NCBI GenBank assembly: GCA_965279285.1
Contig: OZ257147.1
Coordinates: forward strand, 186,001 to 250,000
From: G965279335 sp965279285
GTDB taxonomy: Bacteria > Pseudomonadota > Gammaproteobacteria > DSM-16500
Direction: 5' to 3'
DNA: 64,000 nucleotides
Part shown: positions 55,807-64,000 of the stretch, piece after piece
Layout: each line of letters starts with the position of its first letter
How positions within the stretch are numbered: the stretch's first letter is position 1
Program-made: the position numbers and the translations under genes
Notes under the pieces: model-generated
What the model was told of the DNA's origin: nothing
What the model saw: the letters and a program-made list of their open reading frames with translations, nothing else
Databases searched by the model: none

Positions 55807-55880
55807 ACTATTCAGCAGTGTGTCTGGATCCCGCGGACAAGCCGGCTTGTCCGCGGGATCCAGACACACCACTGAATAGT
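55807..55880. repeat. 74-bp palindrome (two 37-bp arms, no loop)
   Basis: The arms pair around 55843/55844 with two mismatches in 37 positions. The centre is CCGCGGACAAGCCGGCTTGT, and the outer part is CTATTCAG. TGTCTGGATcCCGC in it resembles TGTCTGGATGCCAGC in the hairpin at 41577-41605, so both may belong to one REP-like family. Elsewhere in 55454-55977 I see no supportable gene; a minus-strand ORF at 55512-55709 lacks a ribosome-binding site. Confidence 0.85.
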
Positions 55881-55977
55881 CACCCAATATCAATAAATTA
55901 AAGGTAACTATCTCATAGCATTATCAAATATCTACCGATAGAATAGCAGTCATTGTTTAATAACAACTGGAGACATA

Positions 55978-56400
55978 ATGAAAATTTGGCAAACAAATAT
56001 TAATCTGCAAATATTAAACGACTTAAGTAAAAACACGATGATTGAGCAATTAGGAATTCAATTTATAGAAATCGGCGATAACTTTATGGTAGCTCGCATG
56101 CCCATCGATCATCGTACAAAACAACCCGCGGGTATTATGCATGGCGGAGCATCCTGCGTATTAGCTGAAACGATCGCAAGCATCGCTGCTAACTGTTGTG
56201 TTGATAGAAACCAGTATTATTGTGTTGGATTAGATATTAATACTAATCACATACGCTCAATTCGTGAAGGCTTTGTAATGGGTGCAACCAAACCATTTCA
56301 CCTCGGTCAATCTACACAAGTATGGGGCATTGAAATTACCAATGAACAAAAACAATTAATTTCGGTAACACGATTAACAATGGCGGTGCTCAAGCAATAA
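55978..56400 (+). CDS. Hotdog-fold acyl-CoA thioesterase (PaaI/YdiI type)
   Basis: A 140-aa protein behind ACTGGAGACATA. It has the hotdog thioesterase core of the PaaI/YdiI group: RTKQPAGIMHGGASCVLAET (the H-G-G and the catalytic Glu of the following helix), IASIAANCCV, then GLDINTNHIRSIREGFVMGA and TQVWGIEITNEQKQLISVTR. It hydrolyses small acyl- or aryl-CoA esters; E. coli YdiI acts on 1,4-dihydroxy-2-naphthoyl-CoA. No neighbouring pathway gene points to its substrate. It appears complete and stands alone. Confidence 0.88.
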   Translation: MKIWQTNINLQILNDLSKNTMIEQLGIQFIEIGDNFMVARMPIDHRTKQPAGIMHGGASCVLAETIASIAANCCVDRNQYYCVGLDINTNHIRSIREGFVMGATKPFHLGQSTQVWGIEITNEQKQLISVTRLTMAVLKQ

Positions 56401-56437
56401 TTTCAAACTATTCTTTGGTAATGAATAGGAGAAAAAA

Positions 56438-56494
56438 ATGAAAAGGAAGTTCATTACAATATTAACCGCAGCTCTCATGCTCTCGCCTACCTAG
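56438..56494 (+). pseudogene. Signal-peptide remnant MKRKFITILTAALMLSPT
   Basis: An ATG behind a strong AATAGGAGAAAA gives 18 codons of a signal peptide and then TAG. It is probably the start of a small exported (entericidin-like) protein whose body is lost. On the opposite strand, ATG 56549 with GGAG upstream gives MKKSYMFIVMVVFTVVTQSR and a stop at 56487. Two signal-peptide starts thus face each other and overlap by 8 bp. Confidence 0.4.
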
Positions 56495-56649
56495 ACTGAG
56501 TTACGACTGTAAAAACAACCATAACAATAAACATATAACTTTTTTTCATAACACATCTCCGTATGTGTGATCTTATTACTAATAAAAGTAATTATTCAGC
56601 AGCCTGCACTCGCACGTGCCCTCGTTGCTGAATAGTTATCAACAAAGAA

Positions 56650-57399
56650 TTAAAACTTAAATTCTTCACCACCGCTTGGCGTTTTTACAATTTCTTTTAG
56701 CTTGTCCCATTTGATCGCGGTTTTAAATTCATCAGTACCAAAAGAATATAAATAAAATACTTTTAATATTTCATCTATGCTTAGACAACCGCCCTGAGCA
56801 CGATAAAGTTGCTTATTTTCAGGGGTAAAACCTTCACTGTATTCAATAAAAAAACAAGGCTGCTCTTGATTTTTAAATATAGCTGCTTGAAGATAATCAT
56901 TATTCTCTGTTGAGCGTGTCAAGACAAGATGGCCTTTATTTTTTTCAGCTTTTTCTAAAAATTCCTTAAAAAAGAAAATTCTACTTTTACCTGTTAGTTC
57001 ATCTTCCGTATATTCACTTGTTTTAATAGACCCATCAATGTATTGCATTTTATTCCCTTGCTCATCAATCAAGGTGAGGTTTAAAACAACTAGACCCAGC
57101 TTTTCCCTTAAAAGTGATGCTGTTACATCAGCGGTTTTTTTTGCGCCTCTTACAGAAAATGAAATCACACCATACTGACTGCCATCAGGGTTGACCACGG
57201 TTTTATTTTTTTCATTCGAAATATGACTAATCGTCAGAGGCGTTCCAAAATAAGCTGACAGCCTATCGTTATTATTAATGACATACAGCACATCATCAAC
57301 CGAAGGCGCGCCGTCTTGCGCATAAGCAACTGTCACTCCTAACAATAAGATGCCCAACAACAAACCAAGCTTTTTTACTCCATTCTTTAACAGGGACAT
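56650..57399 (-). CDS. Exported Coa1-like protein
   Basis: A 249-aa protein with a signal peptide (LLLGILLLGVTVAYAQ; cleavage after AYA). The mature N-terminal half (NDRLSAYFGTPLTISHISNE, YGVISFSVRGAKKTADVTAS, LGLVVLNLTLIDEQGNKMQY) resembles the Coa1/Tim21-type domain, in which a G-x-P-L/I, a central F-x-V-x-G-x-K and a terminal L-T-L strand occur. That match is by eye and moderate. The C-terminal half, with three Cys, is unrecognised. It should be periplasmic. It is transcribed after the SulP-carbonic anhydrase gene with a 33-bp gap and may share its transcript. Confidence 0.65.
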   Translation of the reverse strand: MSLLKNGVKKLGLLLGILLLGVTVAYAQDGAPSVDDVLYVINNNDRLSAYFGTPLTISHISNEKNKTVVNPDGSQYGVISFSVRGAKKTADVTASLLREKLGLVVLNLTLIDEQGNKMQYIDGSIKTSEYTEDELTGKSRIFFFKEFLEKAEKNKGHLVLTRSTENNDYLQAAIFKNQEQPCFFIEYSEGFTPENKQLYRAQGGCLSIDEILKVFYLYSFGTDEFKTAIKWDKLKEIVKTPSGGEEFKF

Positions 57400-57432
57400 A
57401 TAACCTCCGTATTCTTAAAAATAAAAAAAGAT

Positions 57433-59667
57433 TTATATTTTTTGTTTAGCATCAAAAACAATCGGATTAAACAAATCAGATTCTGAATCCCACTCATAAA
57501 TCAAACTTTCTTCTACATTAAAAAACCAAGCATGGATATTTAATTGTTGTGCTGCGACTTTTTTCTTAATTAAAGGATAACTTTGTAAGTTTTTTACCTG
57601 GTTTAAAACATTAACATGGGCTAACTCAGTCAAACTTAAGGATTGATCTAATGGCAGTTGTGCTTTAATTAATTTTATCCATTTATTTAACTGCAATAAA
57701 TCCAACTCTCCACCACGGCAAGCATGAATTGCGCCACAGTTACTATGACCACAGATAACAATATCGGTTATATTAAGATTATTTAATGAAAACTCTAATG
57801 CAGCTGCCTCACTATACCCTGACGACAAATCATATGCTGGAATAAAATTCCCAACGTTGCGAATAATAAACAATTCGCCTGGATCTGATGATGTAATTAA
57901 AGACGGTACTATTCGACTATCAGAACAAGCAATAAATAACGTATGTGGGTCTTGAGCATGAGCGATATTTTCAAATAATCTTTTGTCATTATCTTGTCTC
58001 TCTTGAAAATATTGCTGAAAGCCATGAATCAATCGGCCTCTTGATGAACGAGGTGTCACAGTACTTTCTTTTTTAAGCAATTCACTTTCAGAAACTAAGT
58101 AATAAAAATCCAACAACTCATCGCCATCACACACACGAAATAAAGGCTCAAATCGACGCGCTAATCCTTTAATATAAAATTTTATGCCTTTTTCACTACA
58201 ATGTTTAAATAGATCAACAATGGCTGCAGCACCGGAGCTGTCTAAATTAGTAATATTTGTTAAATCCAAAATAACAATTTGTCCGGCATGCGATGCATGT
58301 AATTGTTTTTCAATTTCAGAAATCTTTCCCGTTGATAAGAAAGTTAAGCCGCCAGTACATGACAAGCGAATAACATCTTCATTCGAAAAATTAGTAATGT
58401 GTAAGTTAGCTTTAGCCGCATTAAATAACACTAACAAAGCAGCAGCAATAATACCTGCTTGCACACCAGCAATTAAATCAACAAAAATAATTGTTAAAAA
58501 AGTAATACCGTAAATTAACCCTTCAGAACGCGAGGTCAACCAAAAACTATGAAATTCTCGGTAATTAATCATAGAAAACGCGATTGAAAACAAAACGCCA
58601 GCCAATGCGGCAATCGGAATCAAACTAATCCACGGTGCAAGAAAAAATACTACGACCAATATAACCAAAGAATGAAAAATACTTGCCCTTCGTGTTTTTG
58701 CACCTGCTCTCACATTCGTAATCGAGCGTGCAATAACTCCTGTTACCGGCAAACCACTAAATAAAGAAACAGCAATATTGCCCATTCCCTGTCCGATTAA
58801 TTCTTGATTCGCATTTGATTTGGTATCATTCGTTATCTTATCAATCGCGCTTGATGACAAAAGTGTTTCAAGTGATGCAAGTAAATAAACTGTAAAAGAA
58901 TTAAAAAGTAATGCTTGAATTGAAATATTACCCCAACCGGTAGGAAAATGTGGTGTTGGTAGGGTATTAGGAATTTTGCCAATTAACGTAATGGGGATAT
59001 TGAAAAATGTAACAATCGCCGCCGCCACAACAACCGAAATTAAAATAGCAGGTGCTTTAGGAAAAATACGCGGCAAACCACGAATAATAAGCAGCGTTAA
59101 AACAACTAACAGTAAACTAGAATAATTAATTTCGTGGAAATAGCCTTTGATATGATGCAGCACATCAAAGACATGCGATTCCGGAGGTGGAGCTAAACCA
59201 AATGCACGGGGTAATTGTCCAACAATAATAATGACCCCAATACCGGCAGTAAATCCAGCAACGACAGGTAAAGGAACAAAACGCGCTAACTTTCCTAGAC
59301 CTACGATACCGCTAATTAATTGAAATAGACCAGCGACTAAACAAATCAACGTTAAGTTAGCAACGCCAAATTTCTCAACAATGTCGGCTAATAAAATCGT
59401 CATTGCTGCCGCAGGCCCACTCACAGATAATGGCGTGCCACCAAAAAGTGCGCAAACAATACCAGCAATAATTGCTGTGACGACACCTACTTCTGGAGAT
59501 ACGCCTGAAGCCAAAGCAATTGCAAGAGAAAGGGGAATAGCGACCAAAGCAACTGTAATACCTGCGGTTAAATCAGCCGTTAAATACTTAGTTGAAAAAA
59601 AACTTTTCCATTCGACTAAAAGCTTAGGAATCCCTAGATTAAAATTTAAGTCCTTAAAACTATACAT
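57433..59667 (-). CDS. SulP anion transporter fused to a beta-carbonic anhydrase
   Basis: A 744-aa inner-membrane protein. Residues 15-400 are the SulP permease (KYLTADLTAGITVALVAIPL, FGGTPLSVSGPAAAMTILLA, about 11-12 membrane segments). About 430-510 is a STAS domain (GQIVILDLTNITNLDSSGAA). About 540-740 is a beta-carbonic anhydrase with Zn ligands Cys and Asp in LFIACSDSRIVPS and His and Cys in VICGHSNCGAIHACRGG, plus IIRNVGNFIP. Such fusions are thought to carry bicarbonate or a similar anion and to interconvert it with CO2 on the spot. All key carbonic anhydrase residues are present. The start is at the first ATG; an upstream GAGGACAGTAT acts as ribosome-binding site. Confidence 0.93.
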   Translation of the reverse strand: MYSFKDLNFNLGIPKLLVEWKSFFSTKYLTADLTAGITVALVAIPLSLAIALASGVSPEVGVVTAIIAGIVCALFGGTPLSVSGPAAAMTILLADIVEKFGVANLTLICLVAGLFQLISGIVGLGKLARFVPLPVVAGFTAGIGVIIIVGQLPRAFGLAPPPESHVFDVLHHIKGYFHEINYSSLLLVVLTLLIIRGLPRIFPKAPAILISVVVAAAIVTFFNIPITLIGKIPNTLPTPHFPTGWGNISIQALLFNSFTVYLLASLETLLSSSAIDKITNDTKSNANQELIGQGMGNIAVSLFSGLPVTGVIARSITNVRAGAKTRRASIFHSLVILVVVFFLAPWISLIPIAALAGVLFSIAFSMINYREFHSFWLTSRSEGLIYGITFLTIIFVDLIAGVQAGIIAAALLVLFNAAKANLHITNFSNEDVIRLSCTGGLTFLSTGKISEIEKQLHASHAGQIVILDLTNITNLDSSGAAAIVDLFKHCSEKGIKFYIKGLARRFEPLFRVCDGDELLDFYYLVSESELLKKESTVTPRSSRGRLIHGFQQYFQERQDNDKRLFENIAHAQDPHTLFIACSDSRIVPSLITSSDPGELFIIRNVGNFIPAYDLSSGYSEAAALEFSLNNLNITDIVICGHSNCGAIHACRGGELDLLQLNKWIKLIKAQLPLDQSLSLTELAHVNVLNQVKNLQSYPLIKKKVAAQQLNIHAWFFNVEESLIYEWDSESDLFNPIVFDAKQKI

Positions 59668-59745
59668 ATACTGTCCTCAATCGTAGAATGATAACTTTAA
59701 TAAAGAGTAGCAGAGTAACGCTAAGAAAAAAACTATTAAATAGAA

Positions 59746-59853
59746 AGGTGGGCACGCTATGCTTTGCCCACCCTACAAAAGCATTAGAATCAAAAAAATT
59801 ACAAAAACAAATTATAAAAAATGTAGGGTGGGCAAAGCATAGCGTGCCCACCT
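59746..59853. repeat. Dispersed palindromic repeat, 32-bp perfect arms
   Basis: The left arm (59746-59777, AGGTGGGCACGCTATGCTTT onward) and the right arm (59822-59853) are perfect inverted copies separated by 44 AT-rich bases. The same core recurs at 63463-63559. It lies just after the Lon-like gene stop and before the SulP gene start on the minus strand. The unit resembles GTAGGGTGGGC-type repeats known from many bacterial genomes. Confidence 0.9.
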
Positions 59854-59860
59854 TCTCCAA

Positions 59861-62074
59861 CTAAGATTTAGCTTTACTCCGAACAAAATTTTTCGCAAAT
59901 AATTCCAGCCGTTTTTCAACCTTATCATTAATAGATCCATGAGGAAAATGACCCATTTTATCCCGCTCACCCGCCGGCATCCCGGTTAACAAAGTAATCG
60001 CCTCATCAACAGTGTCAATGATATACACAGCAAACTTTTTCTGTTTTGCGGCTTCGACTATATCATCACGTAGCATTAATGTTTCCACATTTATCGAAGG
60101 AATAATCACACCCTGCTTCCCATTTAATCCCTTCAATTTGCAAATATCAAAAAATCCTTCAATTTTCTCGTTAACACCACCAATCATTTGCACTTCACCA
60201 TATTGATTGATAGACCCAGTAATAGCTAATGATTGCTTAATCGGCACATTAGCCAAGGCTGACAATAATGCACACAATTCAGCAACAGAAGCGCTATCGC
60301 CCTCAACCATGCCATAAATTTGCTCCATTGCAATACTGGCAGATAAAGAAAATGGATAATCCGGGTTATAGCGCGCACTTAAAAAATTAGCGAGAATTAA
60401 GCTACCTTTTGCATGAATGGGCCCAGCCATATCAATTTCACGCTGTATATCAACTATTTTTCCTCTACCCATCCTTACCTTAGCAGTTACACGAGTAGGA
60501 TGTCCAAAAGCAAATTTACCCATGCTAACAACAGATAAACAATTAATCTGACCAACTACTTTTTCTTTCGTCGCAATTAAAACAAAATTACGCTTAATAT
60601 CTTGGTAATAGCCTTCTCGTGTTCGATCAACACGGTAAATTTGCGCTGCCACTGCTTTTTTTACATCAGCAACATCAATAATTCTTTTTTTATCTACTCC
60701 CGCCCAATAATCTGCTTCCAGGATTACATCATTAATCATCCGAATATGGGTTGATAGCTTCTTAACATCTTCTGCAAGACGCGTACTATGATCAATTATT
60801 TCTGCCACTGCTTCTGCTTTTAATGGCTTTAAATTTTCTCTTTTTGCAAAAGTGGCAATAAGACGCGAATATAAATTAATATTTTTGGGATTACGTTCAA
60901 TATGCTCATCAAAGTCTACCGCAACTTTAAATAAACTATTAAAGTCTGGGTCATGTGTCGACAAGTAATAATACGTTGAACGATCACCCATCAAAATCAC
61001 TTTAATATCCAGAGGAATCGCGATAGGCTCTAAAGAAATAGGCTTCACTGACCCACTTAAATTCTCGACAGGATCAATAATAATTTTTTGACTATACAAT
61101 GCACGCTTTAAACCTTCCCATGCTCTGGGTTCTTTTTTTAACTTTCTCGCTTCAATAATTAAATAACCACCATTAGCATAATGTAATGCGCCGCCTTTAA
61201 TTAAGGTGAAATTTGTTACTAATGCTCCAAATTGCATAGTATGTTCAACACGACAAATTAAATTAGAATACGATGGATTTTCTTCAAAAATAATTGGGGC
61301 ACCTTTGACCTTGCTGTTATCAACCAATACATTAATTTGATAACGCAGCAAAATAGGGTTTTCTAAAGAAAAAGACAACACGTTAGTTTCTTCATCCTGC
61401 TTAATGACATCATGTACATGCAAGATAATATCATCTTGTACTATCGTTAAATAATTTACAACACTGGTTAGTTTTTTGTATTTTATTTTTAATTTTTTAA
61501 TTAATGGCTTTACTACCGATAATGTTAACTTGTGCTGCAGCTTTTGTTCTTTTTGATGCTGCAATTTATACAAAGAAGGAATAATACTACTTTTGGATTG
61601 TTTAGCTTCTTTCTCTCGCTTTACATTAAATGAAGCTTGAATTTTTCCAATATCATGCAAATACTGCTGACCCTCAAATACTGACAATATACTGGTTGCT
61701 ACTTCATCAATAAAAGATTTCATATCTCGTTGCAAAACAATCGCCATTCCAGCTGGTAGCCGTAAAACTGCTGGCTTTTCAGGCATAACAAAGTTAAAGA
61801 CATAGCACCAATCATAGCGAGCTGCGTGTTTATTTTTATCTGTTTCTAAAACTTTCTGAATCAGTGAACGCTTGCCAATCCCCTCGGGGCCCATCGCATA
61901 AAGATTATAGCCATGGCTTTTTATCCCGATACCAAATCGAATGGCATTTAACGCGCGTTGCTGGCCCACAAACTGCGTTAATGGTTTTAATTGCGCTGTG
62001 GTAGAAAAATCTAATTGCTTTGATTTTAATTTTTGTCGAAGTAAATTATAACTCAATGCGATTAATTTTTTCAT
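59861..62074 (-). CDS. Lon-like ATP-dependent protease (AAA_32/LonB-C type)
   Basis: About 737 aa from ATG 62074, chosen because TAAGGAATAT precedes it; the ORF extends to 62143 but that would overlap the upstream gene. The ATPase part has Walker A GYNLYAMGPEGIGKRSLIQK (K-R after the loop is usual for AAA_32) and a long coiled insert (about 140-230). It ends with a Lon proteolytic domain: catalytic Ser in GMVEGDSASVAELCALLSAL, Lys in GGVNEKIEGFFDICKL. This group differs from classic Lon in lacking the N-terminal LAN domain. It acts in the cytoplasm on unfolded or specific proteins. It follows the GGDEF gene by 22 bp. Confidence 0.9.
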   Translation of the reverse strand: MKKLIALSYNLLRQKLKSKQLDFSTTAQLKPLTQFVGQQRALNAIRFGIGIKSHGYNLYAMGPEGIGKRSLIQKVLETDKNKHAARYDWCYVFNFVMPEKPAVLRLPAGMAIVLQRDMKSFIDEVATSILSVFEGQQYLHDIGKIQASFNVKREKEAKQSKSSIIPSLYKLQHQKEQKLQHKLTLSVVKPLIKKLKIKYKKLTSVVNYLTIVQDDIILHVHDVIKQDEETNVLSFSLENPILLRYQINVLVDNSKVKGAPIIFEENPSYSNLICRVEHTMQFGALVTNFTLIKGGALHYANGGYLIIEARKLKKEPRAWEGLKRALYSQKIIIDPVENLSGSVKPISLEPIAIPLDIKVILMGDRSTYYYLSTHDPDFNSLFKVAVDFDEHIERNPKNINLYSRLIATFAKRENLKPLKAEAVAEIIDHSTRLAEDVKKLSTHIRMINDVILEADYWAGVDKKRIIDVADVKKAVAAQIYRVDRTREGYYQDIKRNFVLIATKEKVVGQINCLSVVSMGKFAFGHPTRVTAKVRMGRGKIVDIQREIDMAGPIHAKGSLILANFLSARYNPDYPFSLSASIAMEQIYGMVEGDSASVAELCALLSALANVPIKQSLAITGSINQYGEVQMIGGVNEKIEGFFDICKLKGLNGKQGVIIPSINVETLMLRDDIVEAAKQKKFAVYIIDTVDEAITLLTGMPAGERDKMGHFPHGSINDKVEKRLELFAKNFVRSKAKS

Positions 62075-62096
62075 ATATTCCTTAGAGAAAAAATTG

Positions 62097-63320
62097 TTAT
62101 CTACTAAAATCTTTTTGACAAAAATGAAAATTATTTCTGCCATGTTCTTTTACATGGTACATAGCTAAATCTGCGCTTTTTAATAATGTTTCCGTATCTT
62201 TGCCATCCGTGGGATAAATGCTAACTCCTATGCTAGAAGTAACCAAAAGATGGTGGCCATACACGACAAAGGGCATAGACAACTCTAAACAAAGCAACTT
62301 CGCCAAATGATAAATACTCCCCACATCGGCTATATCTTCTAAAATAATGGTTATCTCATCACCGCCTAAACGCGAAACAAGATCAACCGCTCGGACATTT
62401 TTTTGCAATCTCTCCACATATTTTGCTAATAATACATCGCCAATATGGTGGCCAAATTGATCATTTATTTTTTTAAAATTGTCGATATCTAAATAAAATA
62501 AGGCAAAACTTTTCTTTGATCTTTCAGCACGCGCTATCACATCTTTCAATCGACTATTAAACAATGTTCTGTTGGCTGCCTGAGTCAAAGCGTCATGTGT
62601 TGCAACTTCAACTAAATTCCTATTGCTGATTTCTAACTGATGGTTCGCCAAGGAAATATTATCTAACAATGAATCATTTCTAAATCGCAATGAAATGGTA
62701 TCTTTAATTAATTTATTTATCTTAAGTGATAAAAATATTAAATAAGTATAATAAGTCATGACTGTTACACAAAATAAAGAGTACGTCGATGTTGTGCCAA
62801 TAATTATTAATTGATAAATCAATGGCAGCAAGGCTAACGACAGAAAAATGAAAACTGCAACTAGATTCGCCGCAAGTAACGGCGCAGCACCTGCCGTCAC
62901 ACCAGCAATAACCAGAATAATTAAGGCTTGTTGCGCAAGTGTTGCTGCGGGAAACAACATTATTGCTGCCAGCCCCCAAGCAGCTCCGCCTAGTATCACG
63001 CTAAAAAGTAAAAAATTTTTCCATGTTCTAAGATTAGAGAATGTATCTTTTTTTACAATATACCCTCGATATAAAATCAACCTGCTTGCTACCACAAATA
63101 GAAAAAAACCATACCAAAGAAACAAAGTATTAGTATTGATATTTGTTGTATATAAGCCAATAAACACGATGGTTGCACACACTAAAGAAGTCAGTTGACT
63201 TAACACCGACTGCTGATAAATATGCATTATTAACGCATTTTCGACTTTGTGCTTAAAGAGCTTGCTGCTACAAAAAGCATCGTCCGCTATCGCCTTAGTG
63301 TTATCATCTTGTTTATTCAT
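62097..63320 (-). CDS. Membrane-bound GGDEF protein (diguanylate cyclase)
   Basis: A 407-aa protein. Residues 35-220 hold about six membrane segments (QLTSLVCATIVFIGLYTT, FSVILGGAAWGLAAIMLFPA, IILVIAGVTAGAAPLLAANL). The GGDEF domain follows (245-400): THDALTQAANRTLFNSRLKD, FYLDIDNFKKINDQFGHHIG, and the active-site loop VSRLGGDEITII, where the usual final Phe is Ile. GGDE and the Asp of LDIDNFK are kept, so c-di-GMP synthesis is likely. No EAL domain. It precedes the Lon-like gene on the same strand. Confidence 0.9.
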   Translation of the reverse strand: MNKQDDNTKAIADDAFCSSKLFKHKVENALIMHIYQQSVLSQLTSLVCATIVFIGLYTTNINTNTLFLWYGFFLFVVASRLILYRGYIVKKDTFSNLRTWKNFLLFSVILGGAAWGLAAIMLFPAATLAQQALIILVIAGVTAGAAPLLAANLVAVFIFLSLALLPLIYQLIIIGTTSTYSLFCVTVMTYYTYLIFLSLKINKLIKDTISLRFRNDSLLDNISLANHQLEISNRNLVEVATHDALTQAANRTLFNSRLKDVIARAERSKKSFALFYLDIDNFKKINDQFGHHIGDVLLAKYVERLQKNVRAVDLVSRLGGDEITIILEDIADVGSIYHLAKLLCLELSMPFVVYGHHLLVTSSIGVSIYPTDGKDTETLLKSADLAMYHVKEHGRNNFHFCQKDFSR

Positions 63321-63462
63321 AATTTATTATTTTCTCAACTGAGTTATTAAATAAATAATGATGACTCTACACATATAATAGTAGACTCTTCTACTATCTA
63401 AACTCAAGTGCTTAAAAAAATTCTTATGTTAACCTGATGAATTTACATAAAATTATAAATAT

Positions 63463-63559
63463 CAGAGAGCTTGGTGGGCACGCTGCGCTTTGCCCACCCT
63501 ACATTTTTTATATTTTTTTGTAGGGTGGGCAAAGCGCAACGTGCCCACCAAACTCTCTG
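63463..63559. repeat. Second copy of the GTAGGGTGGGC palindromic repeat
   Basis: Arms of about 41 bp (CAGAGAGCTTGGTGGGCACG onward, and its inverted copy ending CTCTCTG at 63559) with few mismatches flank about 15 A/T bases. The core matches that at 59746-59853 with small changes (CTGCGCTT for CTATGCTT). It lies between the 3' end of one GGDEF gene and the start of the other. Confidence 0.9.
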
Positions 63560-63580
63560 ACTACTAAATAGTTATATACA

Positions 63581-64000
63581 CTAACCGCCTGTACCAGTAC
63601 GTAAATTAGAATTTTTTTCACCCTCTAATTCCTGAGTAAAAAATCGATGGGCTTTGCCTCCCTCTTGCTTCACTTTTTTCAAAGCAGCATCTGCATGTCC
63701 CAATAAACTCTCTAAAGAGCAACCATGTTGTGGATAAATACTAATTCCAACACTGACAGTTAACGAAACAAGATGTGCATCAATATAAATTTTTTCTGCG
63801 CATGCTGTTAAAATTTTATCGGCGACAACGCTAACAAATTTATCTTGCTTGCTATCATTCAATAAAATAATAAACTCGTCACCATCTAAACGTGCGACAA
63901 CATCTTCTGAACGTAATACTTTAACAATGCGTTTGCTAATTTCATGAATGACTTGATCACCTAACGTAAAACCAAAACTGGTATTAATTTTGGTAAACTT
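63581..64000 (-). CDS. GGDEF-domain protein, C-terminal part (cut by right edge)
   Basis: The frame runs open from base 64000 to a stop at 63581, 139 codons. It is the C-terminal two-thirds of a GGDEF domain: FTKINTSFGFTLGDQVIHEI (helix after the first metal Asp), RLDGDEFIILLNDS (the loop reads DGDEF, so the first Gly is Asp), and LVSLTVSVGISIYPQHGCSL with ADAALKKVKQEGG. The tail is a short Asn/Thr/Gly stretch. The loop change at the first Gly may lower or abolish cyclase activity. The N-terminus, including any sensor domain, is outside the window. Confidence 0.85.
   Translation of the reverse strand, partial: KFTKINTSFGFTLGDQVIHEISKRIVKVLRSEDVVARLDGDEFIILLNDSKQDKFVSVVADKILTACAEKIYIDAHLVSLTVSVGISIYPQHGCSLESLLGHADAALKKVKQEGGKAHRFFTQELEGEKNSNLRTGTGG

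Overview
The window is AT-rich gammaproteobacterial DNA from an organism that probably lives inside a eukaryotic cell, most likely a Legionellales/Coxiellaceae-type bacterium of amoebae or other protists. This placement is inferred. It rests on housekeeping genes (dapD, tag, a MazG-like pyrophosphohydrolase, a Lon-like protease, GGDEF proteins, pirin) lying beside many eukaryote-like proteins: ankyrin, HEAT and TPR repeats, TIR and NACHT domains, an OTU-like N-terminus, three C-terminal CaaX boxes and two mitochondrial-presequence-like N-termini. No rRNA, tRNA or CRISPR array was found.

Layout. 1-2.2 kb: two unrecognised minus-strand genes, one frameshifted and cut by the window edge. 2.4-9.0 kb: a toxin-antitoxin island (yefM-yoeB, an AbrB-like/ParE-like pair, and two XRE antitoxins whose toxin partners are decayed), interrupted by an 858-aa minus-strand protein ending in CSIM. 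9.0-9.8 kb: mobile-element debris. 9.8-23.5 kb (cluster A, plus strand): a phospholipase C-like protein ending in CKLM, a 1365-aa TPR-TIR protein, and a giant AAA/HEAT/ankyrin gene split by an IS3-family element; removing the IS and one 3-bp target copy restores one frame of about 2170 codons. 23.7-25.6 kb: pirin and a methyltransferase. 25.9-36.6 kb (cluster B, minus strand): a 101-aa protein, a TPR protein with a presequence-like N-terminus, and a 2928-aa OTU-like/TIR/AAA/NACHT/HEAT protein ending in a near-identical 99-bp repeat array. Cluster B lies between an intact DUF4143 ATPase gene and a 3' fragment of a second copy. 38.6-44.2 kb: vapBC-like pair, cupin-dapD, a decapitated membrane-protein gene, two overlapping ORFs (one ending in CLVM), tag, MazG-like, and a presequence-like protein lacking a standard start codon. 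44.3-55.5 kb: a 3.7-kaa two-partner-secretion type adhesin. 55.5-64 kb: thioesterase, a secreted Coa1-like protein, a SulP-carbonic anhydrase fusion, a Lon-like protease and two GGDEF proteins, with dispersed palindromic repeats between them.

Clusters A and B share modules (TPR, TIR, RPRRFGK-type AAA, HEAT) in different orders and look like two versions of one modular system. It could act as a bacterial STAND/TIR immune system or as host-directed effectors; the CaaX boxes, presequence-like N-termini and ankyrin repeats favour the second. The sequence alone does not settle this.
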